Shown: positions 17,766 to 26,273 of the stretch, in pieces
Layout: every line of letters begins with the position of its first letter
How positions within the stretch are numbered: position 1 is the stretch's first letter
Origin: Neptuniibacter caesariensis
GTDB lineage: Bacteria; Pseudomonadota; Gammaproteobacteria; Pseudomonadales; Balneatricaceae
Length of the DNA: 64,000 nucleotides
Assembly (NCBI RefSeq): GCF_000153345.1
Contig: NZ_CH724125.1
Location: 251,653-315,652, forward strand
Direction of reading: 5' to 3'
Notes under the pieces: generated by a model
Told to the model about the DNA's origin: nothing
What the model saw: only the letters and a program-made list of their open reading frames with translations
Database searches by the model: none
Position numbers and translations under genes: made by a program

Positions 17766-19208
17766 ATGCTGAACGCAAGGTTTATCTTTCAAAAGCATAA
17801 TGACAGGCCGAACTCCAGGCTTCTGGGTGTGTTACTGGCGTTATTTGCCTGCGCACTGATCTGTGGGCTTTGGCTATTAGTGCCTCATCCATTGCTGCCT
17901 ATCGTTATGGCTTTGGTACCCCTTGGGCTACTCTTTGTTTTAAAGAACCCTTTCCCAATTATTCTTGGCTTCGTAATTATCTCGTTCTTTCGAATTCACG
18001 AAGTGATTCCGCAGCTATATACCTTACGTATCCCACTTATGTTAGCTATGGGTGCGCTGGTATCCCTAAGCTGGGGATTGTGGGCAGGCATCATCAGGCC
18101 TTTCTGGACAAAAGAATTGGCTATATTTTCTGCTTTCTTTGTTCAAACTACTGTCAGTGTCGTAATGGCCAGTGACCGGGCCGCTTCATTTGCTTACTTC
18201 ACTTCAACCTATATCAAAATCGCGATTATGGTTTTTGCCATCACTTGGTTGTGCGCAAATATCGATCGATTACGTTTTGCGTCTAATGCCTTTGTTGTTT
18301 CGGGCATAACCGTTGCTTTTGTTGCGTTATTTAATAAAGCCAATGGCATCGGCCTGGTTGAAGGCACTCGGGTCACCATTGGCCGTGATCTGGGATCGAC
18401 TCTGGGGGACCCTAATGATCTTTCCCTGGTTTTGTTGTTTCCAGCAGGATTTGCGCTTTCAATCGCTTTAAATCCTGGCTCGGCACGTTTTATTAGAATT
18501 CTTGGGCTACTGACGTTTTTACTGATGGGGGCGGCCATTGTCGCAACACAAAGCCGAGGGGGATTGTTAGGTATTACGGCAGTCGCAGGAATCTTTGCTT
18601 ATCGAAGAATTAAGTCGAAAGCGCTGTTGGGGCTTATTGGTACCGTATGCCTGGGGGCTTTGTTCGTATTGGCGGGGATTAGTGATCGCCAATCAGGTGG
18701 CGCTCACGAAGAAGGGATCGATGAATCAGCGATGGGGCGAATTCATGCCTGGGTCGCTGCTTTTCGAATGGCACTACACAATCCGGTGACGGGAGTAGGG
18801 CTTGATAACTTCCTGCTAAATTATTTCACCTATAGCGATTTCTGGGATGGCCAAAACCACGCGGTACATAGCACATGGTTTGGGGTATTGGGCGAAACAG
18901 GTTTTTCTGGCGCGATTATTTTTATCACGATGGTTGTGATGATTTTCAAAGTCGTGCTTCGTGCGCTTCAAACGTTGAAAGGTCCATTTTATACCGGAGA
19001 CCAGGGTATCAAGATCCAGGGAGTGATTGTTGCTGAGGGTATCTTGGGGGCTCTGACTGGGTTCTGTATCAGCGGTACGTTTCTAACCATGGGCTTTATG
19101 TGGCCCATATATATTCTGCTTTCACTGGCGACTGCACTAGGTGTTGTTGTTAGCCGGGAGCATCGCCATGCTCAAGTGAAAAACAATAACCCAGATAGTA
19201 ATAAGTGA
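17766..19208 (+). CDS. O-antigen ligase/polymerase-like membrane protein (Wzy_C, SypL-like)
   Basis: 480 aa with about ten hydrophobic segments. The Wzy_C signature is in the large periplasmic loop and after it: ATQSRGGLLG, NPVTGVGLDNFL, and HAVHSTWFGVLGETGFSG. Such proteins polymerise or ligate undecaprenyl-linked repeats at the periplasmic face; similar ligases accompany exosortase-linked polysaccharide loci. First gene after the sigma-54 promoter at 17715-17730; GAGA precedes the ATG. Confidence 0.85.
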   Translation: MLNARFIFQKHNDRPNSRLLGVLLALFACALICGLWLLVPHPLLPIVMALVPLGLLFVLKNPFPIILGFVIISFFRIHEVIPQLYTLRIPLMLAMGALVSLSWGLWAGIIRPFWTKELAIFSAFFVQTTVSVVMASDRAASFAYFTSTYIKIAIMVFAITWLCANIDRLRFASNAFVVSGITVAFVALFNKANGIGLVEGTRVTIGRDLGSTLGDPNDLSLVLLFPAGFALSIALNPGSARFIRILGLLTFLLMGAAIVATQSRGGLLGITAVAGIFAYRRIKSKALLGLIGTVCLGALFVLAGISDRQSGGAHEEGIDESAMGRIHAWVAAFRMALHNPVTGVGLDNFLLNYFTYSDFWDGQNHAVHSTWFGVLGETGFSGAIIFITMVVMIFKVVLRALQTLKGPFYTGDQGIKIQGVIVAEGILGALTGFCISGTFLTMGFMWPIYILLSLATALGVVVSREHRHAQVKNNNPDSNK

Positions 19209-19291
19209 CATGTAATGATCGATGTCGTCTGTCAATTTGAAGAAAAGTGCTGATTCGGCTGAGAAAGCAAGCAGCTATTTAGGAGGCAATG

Positions 19292-20401
19292 ATGTTTAGT
19301 CAAACAGAACCTTTGTCCAGGGAGTCTAACCTACGAATTCATCTAGATAGCCAGGGGCGATTACACAGTCTGGATGGCCTGCGAGCTGTGTCGATATTAT
19401 TAGTGCTTCTGGGGCATGCCGTTGGCACAGTTGGTTTTCCGGCTGTTCTGGATCCGCTGCACAGTCTGGGCAACTACGGGGTACGGTTTTTCTTTGTTAT
19501 TTCCGGGTTTCTGATCACTTATCTACTTTTAACCGAGTTGCGCCAGAAAAGCACAATTAACATAAGAAGTTTCTTTTATCGTCGTGTTTTACGTATTTTT
19601 CCCGCTTATTACGCTTATTTGATCGTTGGCGTGATTCTCGCTGAATTTGAGCTGGTGGATATACTCCCAGGCGATCTGTTGCATGCGGCCACATATACGA
19701 TGAACTATCACGAGGAGAGAGGGTGGCACTTAAATCACACCTGGTCATTAGCCGTTGAAGAGCAATTCTACTTACTGTGGCCCTTCGCGCTTCTGATCAT
19801 CGGTAGGTTAAAAGCGTATCAAAGTTTACTGGTGTTAATTTTTGTCATCCCCTTGGTCAGAGGTGCGATGTGGTATGGCTTTGACTTCTCTCCCTCTGCA
19901 ATGACTCGGCAATTCCAGGCGGTGGCGGATGCGTTGGCTTTAGGATGCCTATTGGCATATACCTTTCATGAGCCTGCAAGATTAAAGAGGGTGCTGAGCA
20001 TAAACCGGTTGTTCTTATGGCCATTGGCCATATTCTCTTTACTGATTTCAGCCAGCCTTTATCTGGTTGCTCCAGGATGGTTTTATACGCTGGGTCAGTC
20101 ATTCGCTAATTTTGGTGCGATGTTAGTGATCCTGTTATGTCTTACCCGCAAAGAGGGATGGATATTCAGGGTACTTAATTGCAAACTCCTTACCTATGTT
20201 GGTGCTTTAAGCTATTCGCTTTACCTCTGGCAGGAGCCGTTTCTAAATTCCTATGAAACCCACGCATTGCAAAGCTTTCCCCTGAACATCGTGCTGACCT
20301 TTATTGCAGCAGCACTTTCCTATTATCTGATAGAACTTCCTTTTCAGAGATTAAGGACTGGTGGCAATCTCAGTCAATCAAACAAAGCCTTGGTTCCGTA
20401 A
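19292..20401 (+). CDS. Acyltransferase family 3 (OafA/NodX-like) membrane protein
   Basis: About 369 aa, ten membrane helices. Motifs of the family: LHSLDGLRAVSILLVLLGHAVG (with the catalytic His), RFFFVISGFLITYLL, FFYRRVLRIFPAYYAYL, and WSLAVEEQFYLLWP. It probably O-acetylates the polysaccharide at the membrane. AGGAGG at 19281-19286 fits the second ATG (19292) better than the first (19289). It lies 83 nt after the ligase gene, with no sigma-54 promoter in between, so co-transcription is likely. Confidence 0.88.
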   Translation: MFSQTEPLSRESNLRIHLDSQGRLHSLDGLRAVSILLVLLGHAVGTVGFPAVLDPLHSLGNYGVRFFFVISGFLITYLLLTELRQKSTINIRSFFYRRVLRIFPAYYAYLIVGVILAEFELVDILPGDLLHAATYTMNYHEERGWHLNHTWSLAVEEQFYLLWPFALLIIGRLKAYQSLLVLIFVIPLVRGAMWYGFDFSPSAMTRQFQAVADALALGCLLAYTFHEPARLKRVLSINRLFLWPLAIFSLLISASLYLVAPGWFYTLGQSFANFGAMLVILLCLTRKEGWIFRVLNCKLLTYVGALSYSLYLWQEPFLNSYETHALQSFPLNIVLTFIAAALSYYLIELPFQRLRTGGNLSQSNKALVP

Positions 20402-20605
20402 ATATTTCACGCACGCCTCGTCCAGGGGCGTTTTCCCCTTAATATTCCATCACAGCGAATTCGATTTGTCAGAAAGCTTGGCCGCGTCATGCGTGATTCT
20501 TTCCAAGCTGCATGGCAAAGCAGTAAGTCATTTTAGAGACGCTCCAAAAGGAGCCTCGCAAATAAGTTCAAGACGTATTCGCTGGCTCCTTAGTGCGAAC
20601 GGTTA
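20400..20605. repeat. Interspersed repeat related to the 58-kb MITE-like element
   Basis: The stretch around 20510-20560 (CTTTCCAAGCT, then CAAAGCAGTAAGT, then TTTTA) matches 58128-58163 in order and spacing. At 20550-20596 a hairpin pairs GGAGCC with GGCTCC around AATA/TATT and resembles the termini of the 58038-58309 element. No convincing gene lies in 20402-20850; the other feature is the hairpin at 20804-20831. Confidence 0.5.
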
Positions 20606-20803
20606 AGAAATAGCACATCGAATGTAGACGGTTGATGGCGATAATTTCTGTATTCAAGCCTAAGTTATTCACTAGTTTACTTTGCAGAAATTTTGTTAGG
20701 CATTGCTTTGCAGGTCTATAGTCTTTTTCGTGGAGGGGCTGTTGCTAATGTGGTGGGTGATTATTCTATTGGGATTGGAGTGGGATCTTTACGGAAGGAG
20801 AGA

Positions 20804-20831
20804 GTAGCCAATCACGTCTTTGATTGGCTAC
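20804..20831 (-). terminator. Hairpin downstream of flippase gene, possible terminator
   Basis: GTAGCCAATC and GATTGGCTAC form a perfect 10-bp stem with an 8-nt loop, 20 nt past the end of the flippase gene. The U-run after it is poor, so it may be a weak terminator or a stabilising 3' hairpin. Confidence 0.5.
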
Positions 20832-20850
20832 CCGTCGATACTGAAGGGCT

Positions 20851-22296
20851 TTAGCGCCCTAGCATGATCTTAATCTTCTGCAGGGATATTGCAGGCTTAG
20901 GAAGAATGCCAAGAAATATACAACTAAGTACGAAGCCGCTTAGGACGATAAAGCTTTGCAAAGCGACCATCAGAGACAGTGGTTCACCAGGCAACATAAC
21001 AAGACAAAATAGTCCGCTACATACCATCAGGCTTAATCGGCGTATGCGATAGGGAAGGTTAAGGGCTTTTTGACTAACCCGATAGGTTGCAAGCATTCTG
21101 ATGCTAAGTGCCAGAGATGTTGCGATGATTGCCCCCCAGGCATGGTATATAGGAATTAATAACAGATATCCGGCTAAGGCAATTCCTGCCGCTATCCCAT
21201 CGATAATAGCCGGTTTTACAGTAGTGTGAGCACTCATCGCACCAAAGCCCAGATTTGAATTGGCGTTGTGTAAAGCGGCTAGTGCTGCAAGCCATGGAAT
21301 ATAGGCGATAGATTGATGATAGGCCTCGGGTGTCATCAAGCGAACAAGCGTCGGACCTGTGGCCGCAATAATTAATGCAGATAGGATAGCAATCGCTACA
21401 CCGATTGTGGCAATTTGCGCGCAACGCTCTTTACCATTTTGTTCTTTGACACAACTGAAGCGGCGTGGGTGCCACCATAGATCGAACGGTTGTATAAGTA
21501 CCGCTGTGATTAAGCCAAACTTGGCTGCTAAGGCATACTGTGCCATCTCTGCAGTACCTACGGTATCGGCTAAAATCCAACGGTCAAAGCTTCCAAGAAC
21601 AAAACCGGAGATGCCAACAAAAATTAACGGGCCGCCATAAACAGAATAGGCTTTGAACCGTGCGAATTCGAAACTTATGCCGGTATCTTTCCACTGTGAC
21701 CTAACCAGCCATGCACAAAGAATGATCGCTGAGATAAGTGTTGCGCTGAGAACGCCGGTAACGCCGAATCCCATAAACAAAAGAGGCACAGCAATGGCTA
21801 CCTGCAAAGCCACACGGCCTGCAGTACCGGCGAAGTAACTCCACGCGCTCCCCTGCATTCGTAACCAAGCCAAAGGTACCAGTATCGTTCCGACCATAGA
21901 AAGGCTTGCCAGGATCAAACGGGCTTCAAGTTCTGCAATGTTGCCAGGTAGCCATTGACTGATATGGCCTGCAAGGAACTGGCCGAGAGCAAGGGAGAAG
22001 AGACCAAGACAGATAGCTAAACCGAATATATTTGCACTGGCTTTGCGACGTTCATCATCGTCATCGGCACTGCCTGCGAACCGGAATAGGGTTTCTGCCA
22101 TGCCCATACCAATCACTATACTCAGTAAGTCAGCAAGGGTTTGTAAAACGTCGAGACGTCCATAATCTTCTGGGGTAAGAAAATTGGTGGCCACGGGAAC
22201 CATGATTAATGCCAGCGCTTTTGAGAATGCCAGCGCTGATGCATAGATAAGGCTATGTCGGACAGCCGTTGGTAAATTCTGAATCCTCTTAAACAT
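20851..22296 (-). CDS. Polysaccharide flippase, MATE/Wzx-like (SypK-like)
   Basis: 481 aa, 12-14 membrane segments, with the Polysacc_synt N terminus (LIYASALAFSKALALIMVPVATNFLTPEDYGRLDVLQTL) and the later YGGPLIFVGISGFVLGSFDRWIL. It should flip the lipid-linked repeat across the inner membrane. Transcribed alone from the sigma-54 promoter at 22332-22346; AAGGAG before the ATG. Confidence 0.88.
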   Translation of the reverse strand: MFKRIQNLPTAVRHSLIYASALAFSKALALIMVPVATNFLTPEDYGRLDVLQTLADLLSIVIGMGMAETLFRFAGSADDDDERRKASANIFGLAICLGLFSLALGQFLAGHISQWLPGNIAELEARLILASLSMVGTILVPLAWLRMQGSAWSYFAGTAGRVALQVAIAVPLLFMGFGVTGVLSATLISAIILCAWLVRSQWKDTGISFEFARFKAYSVYGGPLIFVGISGFVLGSFDRWILADTVGTAEMAQYALAAKFGLITAVLIQPFDLWWHPRRFSCVKEQNGKERCAQIATIGVAIAILSALIIAATGPTLVRLMTPEAYHQSIAYIPWLAALAALHNANSNLGFGAMSAHTTVKPAIIDGIAAGIALAGYLLLIPIYHAWGAIIATSLALSIRMLATYRVSQKALNLPYRIRRLSLMVCSGLFCLVMLPGEPLSLMVALQSFIVLSGFVLSCIFLGILPKPAISLQKIKIMLGR

Positions 22297-22331
22297 AGCG
22301 TCACTCCTTTACAGGTTGTTAACTTGTCCAA

Positions 22332-22346
22332 GCGAGAAATGGGCCA
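22332..22346 (-). promoter_or_regulatory. Sigma-54 promoter of flippase gene
   Basis: Minus strand TGGCCCATTTCTCGC: GG at -24 and GC at -12 in correct spacing, 36 nt upstream of the ATG. Less typical at -12 than the others. Confidence 0.6.
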
Positions 22347-22430
22347 GCTTTATTAGTTGTTTATATTCAGTGGGTTACATTAATAACGTAATGGAATTTT
22401 TAACGTCTTAGTCTGCGTTTTTCTTTTTGC

Positions 22431-22445
22431 TTCTCAAAATGAGAA
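22431..22445. promoter_or_regulatory. SypG-type enhancer site (perfect palindrome)
   Basis: TTCTCAAAATGAGAA, perfectly palindromic, about 85 nt upstream of the flippase -24 element and directly next to the terminator of the DUF4114 gene. Confidence 0.72.
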
Positions 22446-22465
22446 AACCCGCATTTAAGCGGGCA
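22446..22465 (-). terminator. Terminator of DUF4114 gene
   Basis: CCCGC-ATTTAA-GCGGG hairpin; on the minus strand it is followed by TTTTCT, 35 nt beyond the stop codon at 22500. Confidence 0.75.
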
Positions 22466-22499
22466 TAATTCATTTCAGGCACAAAGCTGCGCTGTTCTT

Positions 22500-23456
22500 T
22501 TATTGTTTCCTGCGTAGGCTCAGAAATCCTAGAGCAAGTGCAAAGAGGCCAGACAATCCACCTCCCATAGAAGGGCCTGGTGCTGCTTGTAAACTAATAA
22601 CCTCTTCAGTAGTTGGAACTTCTGCAAACAGAGAGGTCACAGGGTCTGTTCTAACCAGGAAAACTGCGTCATTAAAATCATTATCTCCTTGGGGTCTAAC
22701 AAGATCTTCAAACCCGAGAATGATTTCGTTATCGCCTGAAATCGAGTTCATCATTGCAACGTGCCTTGAATAGGTCGCGCTGTTATCAAGCGTTGCTGCA
22801 AAATTATTTTCCGGATTGAGGAAGTCGAGTGTGTACATAGCTAAAGGATCCTGGCTTGTGTAGTCCCAGCCCTTAACTTGTGAACCATCCCAGGCATTTT
22901 GCAGGAGGAAGAAACCAACATTTGTGCCAGCTTCAAACCTTGTGCCCCCGGTCATATCAAAGTGGTCACCATCCACATTTACAATATCTGCCCCGGTCAA
23001 TGTGACGGTGTCACCCGCTAACAAGCTACCGCCACCGCCAGATTCCGAGGCATTGTTAAAGATCATCCCGGTATTAACGCCGGATATGTTTTGTAACTCG
23101 CTTATACCAATATGGCCTGAGCCATCCGCATCGATCTGGCCAAAGCTTATATTCTCAAAAGTTGAGGCCTCGTAAGTAAAATAACCCAGAGAGTTTCTGT
23201 ATCCCGCTCCTTCATCAAGAAATGTGACAGAAACATGGGCATCTTCCTGAAGAATGATGTTAGGACTGTATTCATTGCTCAAAAAGGCCTGATTCACATC
23301 CTGCCTTTCGGGAAGAGCGAGGGATATTTCATTCAGTAGATCTGGATTAATGTCAATGTTAACAAGCGTATTGGTCGCATCTTCAGCGGCTAAGCTCTGT
23401 GCGGATACGCTACTTAATATTCCTGCAAAAACGAAACTACTAACATTATGTTTCAT
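22500..23456 (-). CDS. Secreted DUF4114 protein with C-terminal exosortase-type sorting tail
   Basis: 318 aa. Signal peptide ending SLAAED near residue 25. A DUF4114 domain ends in GFEDLVRPQGDNDFNDAVFLV, a Ca-binding-like acidic motif found in many PEP-CTERM proteins. The C terminus is a tripartite sorting signal: a short motif (PGPSMGGG), a hydrophobic helix (LSGLFALALGFLSL) and a basic end (RRKQ). The tail lacks the classical VPEP; its glycines recall GlyGly-CTERM tails, but an exosortase gene is only 0.6 kb away, so it is the likely substrate. Regulated by a sigma-54 promoter at 23487-23501. AGGAGG precedes the ATG. Confidence 0.82.
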   Translation of the reverse strand: MKHNVSSFVFAGILSSVSAQSLAAEDATNTLVNIDINPDLLNEISLALPERQDVNQAFLSNEYSPNIILQEDAHVSVTFLDEGAGYRNSLGYFTYEASTFENISFGQIDADGSGHIGISELQNISGVNTGMIFNNASESGGGGSLLAGDTVTLTGADIVNVDGDHFDMTGGTRFEAGTNVGFFLLQNAWDGSQVKGWDYTSQDPLAMYTLDFLNPENNFAATLDNSATYSRHVAMMNSISGDNEIILGFEDLVRPQGDNDFNDAVFLVRTDPVTSLFAEVPTTEEVISLQAAPGPSMGGGLSGLFALALGFLSLRRKQ

Positions 23457-23486
23457 AACAGCCTCCTGTTGCTTATATGTCGAGCA

Positions 23487-23501
23487 GCAAAAATGATGCC
23501 T
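23487..23501 (-). promoter_or_regulatory. Sigma-54 promoter of DUF4114 sorting-tail gene
   Basis: Minus strand AGGCATCATTTTTGC: GG at -24, TTGC at -12, 30 nt upstream of the ATG at 23456. Confidence 0.65.
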
Positions 23502-23566
23502 TTTAGTAACTGATTGTTTTTAAAGCCTTTACGTAAAAGTATGACGTTTATGGCTTTACAAACTGA

Positions 23567-23599
23567 CTCGCAATTTGTGAGGTGTTCTCAAAATGCGAT
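23567..23599. promoter_or_regulatory. Two tandem SypG-type enhancer sites
   Basis: CTCGCAATTTGTGAG at 23567-23581 and TTCTCAAAATGCGAT at 23585-23599. The second is an exact fit to the V. fischeri SypG element pattern TTCTCANNNTGC followed by GAT. This is the only promoter in the locus with two sites. Confidence 0.72.
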
Positions 23600-23642
23600 C
23601 AGGCTGCGGGTTAAATTTCTGCTCAGCGCTTATTGAATAGGG

Positions 23643-24125
23643 TCATAACGTGTACCGGACTATCTTCTCTGCAAGTTGGCACTGCCCTTTCTCGGCAAAA
23701 GCCAGAGCAGGCGGTGCTTTAACTGTGTTTGTAGTCAGATGCAGAAATGCGGTTAACGTTTTCTGAAAAGCAAAAGTGAATTGAGGAAAGGTGGAATAGA
23801 TCTTCCCGTTAACTAAAAAACCAAAGCGTAACCGGTTGTTGTTGATTTTCTTTCTAAGGATATGGCTACCTTCTGCATTTCTATATAGCGGCAAGATTGC
23901 AATGGAACCAGGGCAGGTAGGGTGGCGGTATCCTCGGATTGTATAGGGTCCTGTATTTGCTGCGGGTACCGTACCAAGGTTTATTAAACCTGGTATGTTG
24001 CTAACGAGGCTGCTTTCAGTATCCAGACTTACCTGGAGTTTATTCTGGCTGCTCTTTACTATTTTGTTCAAAGGAGCGAGCACGGCAGTTATGAATAACA
24101 GGCTGAGTATGAGTATCCTTTTCAT
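23643..24125 (-). CDS. Exosortase-associated membrane-anchored protein (EpsI-like position)
   Basis: 160 aa from the ATG at 24125, which has GGAGA 8 nt upstream; a longer frame to 24227 exists but lies inside the exosortase gene and has no ribosome site. One N-terminal membrane helix (ILILSLLFITAVLAPL), then a periplasmic part with RGYRHPTCPGSIAILPLYRNAEG. Exosortase loci often carry a small associated protein of this layout (EpsI/DUF3485 or analogues); I do not see the EpsI signature clearly. It overlaps the exosortase gene by 86 nt. Confidence 0.65.
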   Translation of the reverse strand: MKRILILSLLFITAVLAPLNKIVKSSQNKLQVSLDTESSLVSNIPGLINLGTVPAANTGPYTIRGYRHPTCPGSIAILPLYRNAEGSHILRKKINNNRLRFGFLVNGKIYSTFPQFTFAFQKTLTAFLHLTTNTVKAPPALAFAEKGQCQLAEKIVRYTL

Positions 24126-24936
24126 GGGAAATTCTCCTACGAATGCAAAGTATGGAAATAATGATGGTTGTAATTTCGATGGTCTGTTGCGCCTGGGGAC
24201 CGTGCAGAAGTTCGTACCAGGATTCATTGATGGCCATTAATGCAAGGCGCAGTGAGTTTAAGGTCAGTATCATTAAGATAATGATGAGTGCACGCCATAT
24301 ATCTTCACTGATGAGTGATTTGTGTCGATAAAGGCTTATGCAGAGCCAAAGCAATAGAGCTAGCGAAAGATTTGTGAAGGCGGAGCAGCCGGTAAGGATA
24401 AGTAAACTATGACCACCTGTTTGAGTCAGAGTATTAGCAGAAACTTCTGCAGTGCTACTTATTAAAAGCAGAATAAAACCGCTGATAACAGCATCTATTC
24501 CTAATATCTGGTCAGCAAACAAGTTGAGAAAAGTTTGGCAAACCGGATCTCTTATAGCAATCGCTATAAGCATGATGGGAGCGATAAGATTTCTCGCACG
24601 ATCAGTATTCTGGGTGAGCCAGATAGATGAGAAACCAATACAAGCGATCCAACTTAACATTGCGCTTGGTATAAGTAACAACAGGCACAGGCAGCATACA
24701 CAAAACCACTGAAATTTGGTTAGAGACTTGAGTGTGCTTATTTGAGTCGATAAACCTTTGGTGCTTAGAAATACGCATAGCCATATAACAAAACTATGCC
24801 CCGCACCAGAAAGTAGCGCCTGAATTAATGGTTGGTTTTGCAGAGTATTGACCGCGGCGGGCAGAAGCGCATTAACCACGGCTATATAGCAAAGCACTGG
24901 TGCTAAATTAATCTCAAAACGGCCGTAGGTATTCAT
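24040..24936 (-). CDS. Exosortase-family transpeptidase
   Basis: 298 aa with about eight membrane helices. The three conserved catalytic residues of exosortases/archaeosortases are visible in order: Cys184 in LTGCSAFTNLSLAL, Arg230 in LNSLRLALMA and His245 in YELLHGPQAQ. It should recognise a C-terminal sorting tail, cleave it and attach the protein to a surface glycan or lipid. The DUF4114 protein at 22500-23456 is the obvious substrate. It lies 5 nt after the glycosyltransferase gene in an operon from a sigma-54 promoter. It is shorter than EpsH and lacks a fused EpsI domain, so the subfamily is uncertain. Confidence 0.85.
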   Translation of the reverse strand: MNTYGRFEINLAPVLCYIAVVNALLPAAVNTLQNQPLIQALLSGAGHSFVIWLCVFLSTKGLSTQISTLKSLTKFQWFCVCCLCLLLLIPSAMLSWIACIGFSSIWLTQNTDRARNLIAPIMLIAIAIRDPVCQTFLNLFADQILGIDAVISGFILLLISSTAEVSANTLTQTGGHSLLILTGCSAFTNLSLALLLWLCISLYRHKSLISEDIWRALIIILMILTLNSLRLALMAINESWYELLHGPQAQQTIEITTIIISILCIRRRISHEKDTHTQPVIHNCRARSFEQNSKEQPE

Positions 24937-24941
24937 ATTGA

Positions 24942-25970
24942 TTACCTTTTAGCCAGACTATTCTGGGGACAGCGTGCAGCTAAAGCATTTTCATAGATGC
25001 TGAGTATTTGAGGGCAAACGCTTTCGTCTGAGTAATGTTTCTGTGCATGGTGATGAGCAGAAATGGAGAGGCTGGCTTTTGCCGTGGCAGGTAATGCCAG
25101 CCAATGACAAATTGCTTTGTTGAAAAGGTCTTCATCTCGATTCTGAATAATCCAGCCATTCTCAGAGTCTTTAATGAGATCTGGCAAACCGCCAATCGCG
25201 AAGCTAAGCACAGGAATACCCCTGATCATTGCTTCAAGGGCTACCAGAGGCAAGCCTTCAAATCTACTGGTGATACAGAGTAGGCCAATGTCTTTCCAGT
25301 AATCCCTCATCTCTACGTGTCCAAATAATGTCAGGTGGGGATACTGGTCTTGAAGAGTATTGTAGAGAGGACCGTCACCGTAAACATGGCAGGGCGCGTC
25401 AATGGTTTGTGTTGTTTTTGCAAAGCTGATCGGATCTTTCTCTTCGGAAAGACGGCCGACAAAAGCGATCGCTTTTCCTCTTTCGGGTAGCATTGGCAAT
25501 TGTGGAACAAAGTTGGCGATTGTCGTAGATTCAGGGATCTCTTCTGCTATTTGGTGACTGACACTGATCAACGCATCGCAAAGAAATGCGCTATATCTAT
25601 CAATCAGGCTGTATAGCTTTACTCTGCCTTTTCCTGGGTCGCCAGAATGAAAAGTTGAAATAACAGGGCGTTTACAGGAAAGCGCAGCCAGTCGACCAAT
25701 GATTCCAGCTTTGTAGCCATGGGTGCAGAGAAGAGAAGGGCTTTCTTTAAGAAGCGAAACTAATTGGAAGCTGTTGTTTAGCGAGCGATAGCGAAGGGAT
25801 GCTCTGTCTAATTCTTGTTTAAGGGGATGTGCCCCGTAATCTCGAAGAAAAACCACTTCAGAATTTAGGTTGTTACGCTTTAACCACTTTGAAAGATTCA
25901 ATATGTGGCTTTCTATACCGCCATAGCTCCGACTATCAACAAGTTGATAAATACGTATACCTTCAAACAT
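24942..25970 (-). CDS. Family 4 glycosyltransferase
   Basis: 342 aa, GT-B. YGGIESHILNLSKWL acceptor loop at the N terminus, STFHSGDPGKG, IAFVGRLSEEKDPISFAK, and the EX7E-type region TSRFEGLPLVALEAMIRGIPVLSFAIGGLPDLI. First gene of the operon with the exosortase; preceded by a minus-strand sigma-54 promoter at 26011-26025. It may build the glycan to which exosortase substrates are attached, or the exopolysaccharide itself. Confidence 0.88.
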   Translation of the reverse strand: MFEGIRIYQLVDSRSYGGIESHILNLSKWLKRNNLNSEVVFLRDYGAHPLKQELDRASLRYRSLNNSFQLVSLLKESPSLLCTHGYKAGIIGRLAALSCKRPVISTFHSGDPGKGRVKLYSLIDRYSAFLCDALISVSHQIAEEIPESTTIANFVPQLPMLPERGKAIAFVGRLSEEKDPISFAKTTQTIDAPCHVYGDGPLYNTLQDQYPHLTLFGHVEMRDYWKDIGLLCITSRFEGLPLVALEAMIRGIPVLSFAIGGLPDLIKDSENGWIIQNRDEDLFNKAICHWLALPATAKASLSISAHHHAQKHYSDESVCPQILSIYENALAARCPQNSLAKR

Positions 25971-26010
25971 GATCTTTGCCTATTGCTCTGTTTGTTATGT
26001 TTTTGATAGA

Positions 26011-26025
26011 GCAAATAGTCGACCA
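26011..26025 (-). promoter_or_regulatory. Sigma-54 promoter of glycosyltransferase-exosortase operon
   Basis: Minus strand TGGTCGACTATTTGC: GG at -24, TTGC at -12, 41 nt upstream of the ATG at 25970. Confidence 0.65.
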
Positions 26026-26141
26026 ATGAATGAAAAACCAAGGGTTTTCAACTTGTTAGCATAAGTAGTTGTCTGCTGATCCGGGCAATCTACAAATAAA
26101 TGAATCAATAAGCAGTGGAATATGCAGTTTGAAAACCAGTA

Positions 26142-26156
26142 TTCGCAAAATGCGAA
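26142..26156. promoter_or_regulatory. SypG-type enhancer shared by divergent operons (perfect palindrome)
   Basis: TTCGCAAAATGCGAA, a perfect palindrome, between the minus-strand promoter at 26011-26025 and the plus-strand promoter at 26220-26234. Confidence 0.78.
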
Positions 26157-26219
26157 TCAGATTGAAACGGGAGAATTCACATGTGTGCGTAACTCATTGA
26201 AATATAAGCGCTAAATAGT

Positions 26220-26234
26220 TGGTAAGATAATTGC
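26220..26234 (+). promoter_or_regulatory. Sigma-54 promoter of epimerase gene
   Basis: TGGTAAGATAATTGC: GG at -24, TTGC at -12, 39 nt upstream of the ATG at 26274. Confidence 0.72.
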
Positions 26235-26273
26235 GCTCACTCTTTACAGGTAAATACCAATAAGGAGAGAGTC

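Noticed and set aside
20361-20606. 81-aa plus-strand frame after the acyltransferase
   Set aside because: It overlaps the acyltransferase end and the repeat region; no ribosome site.
24143-24712. Plus-strand frames within the exosortase gene
   Set aside because: Shadows of the exosortase, whose catalytic motifs fix the coding strand.
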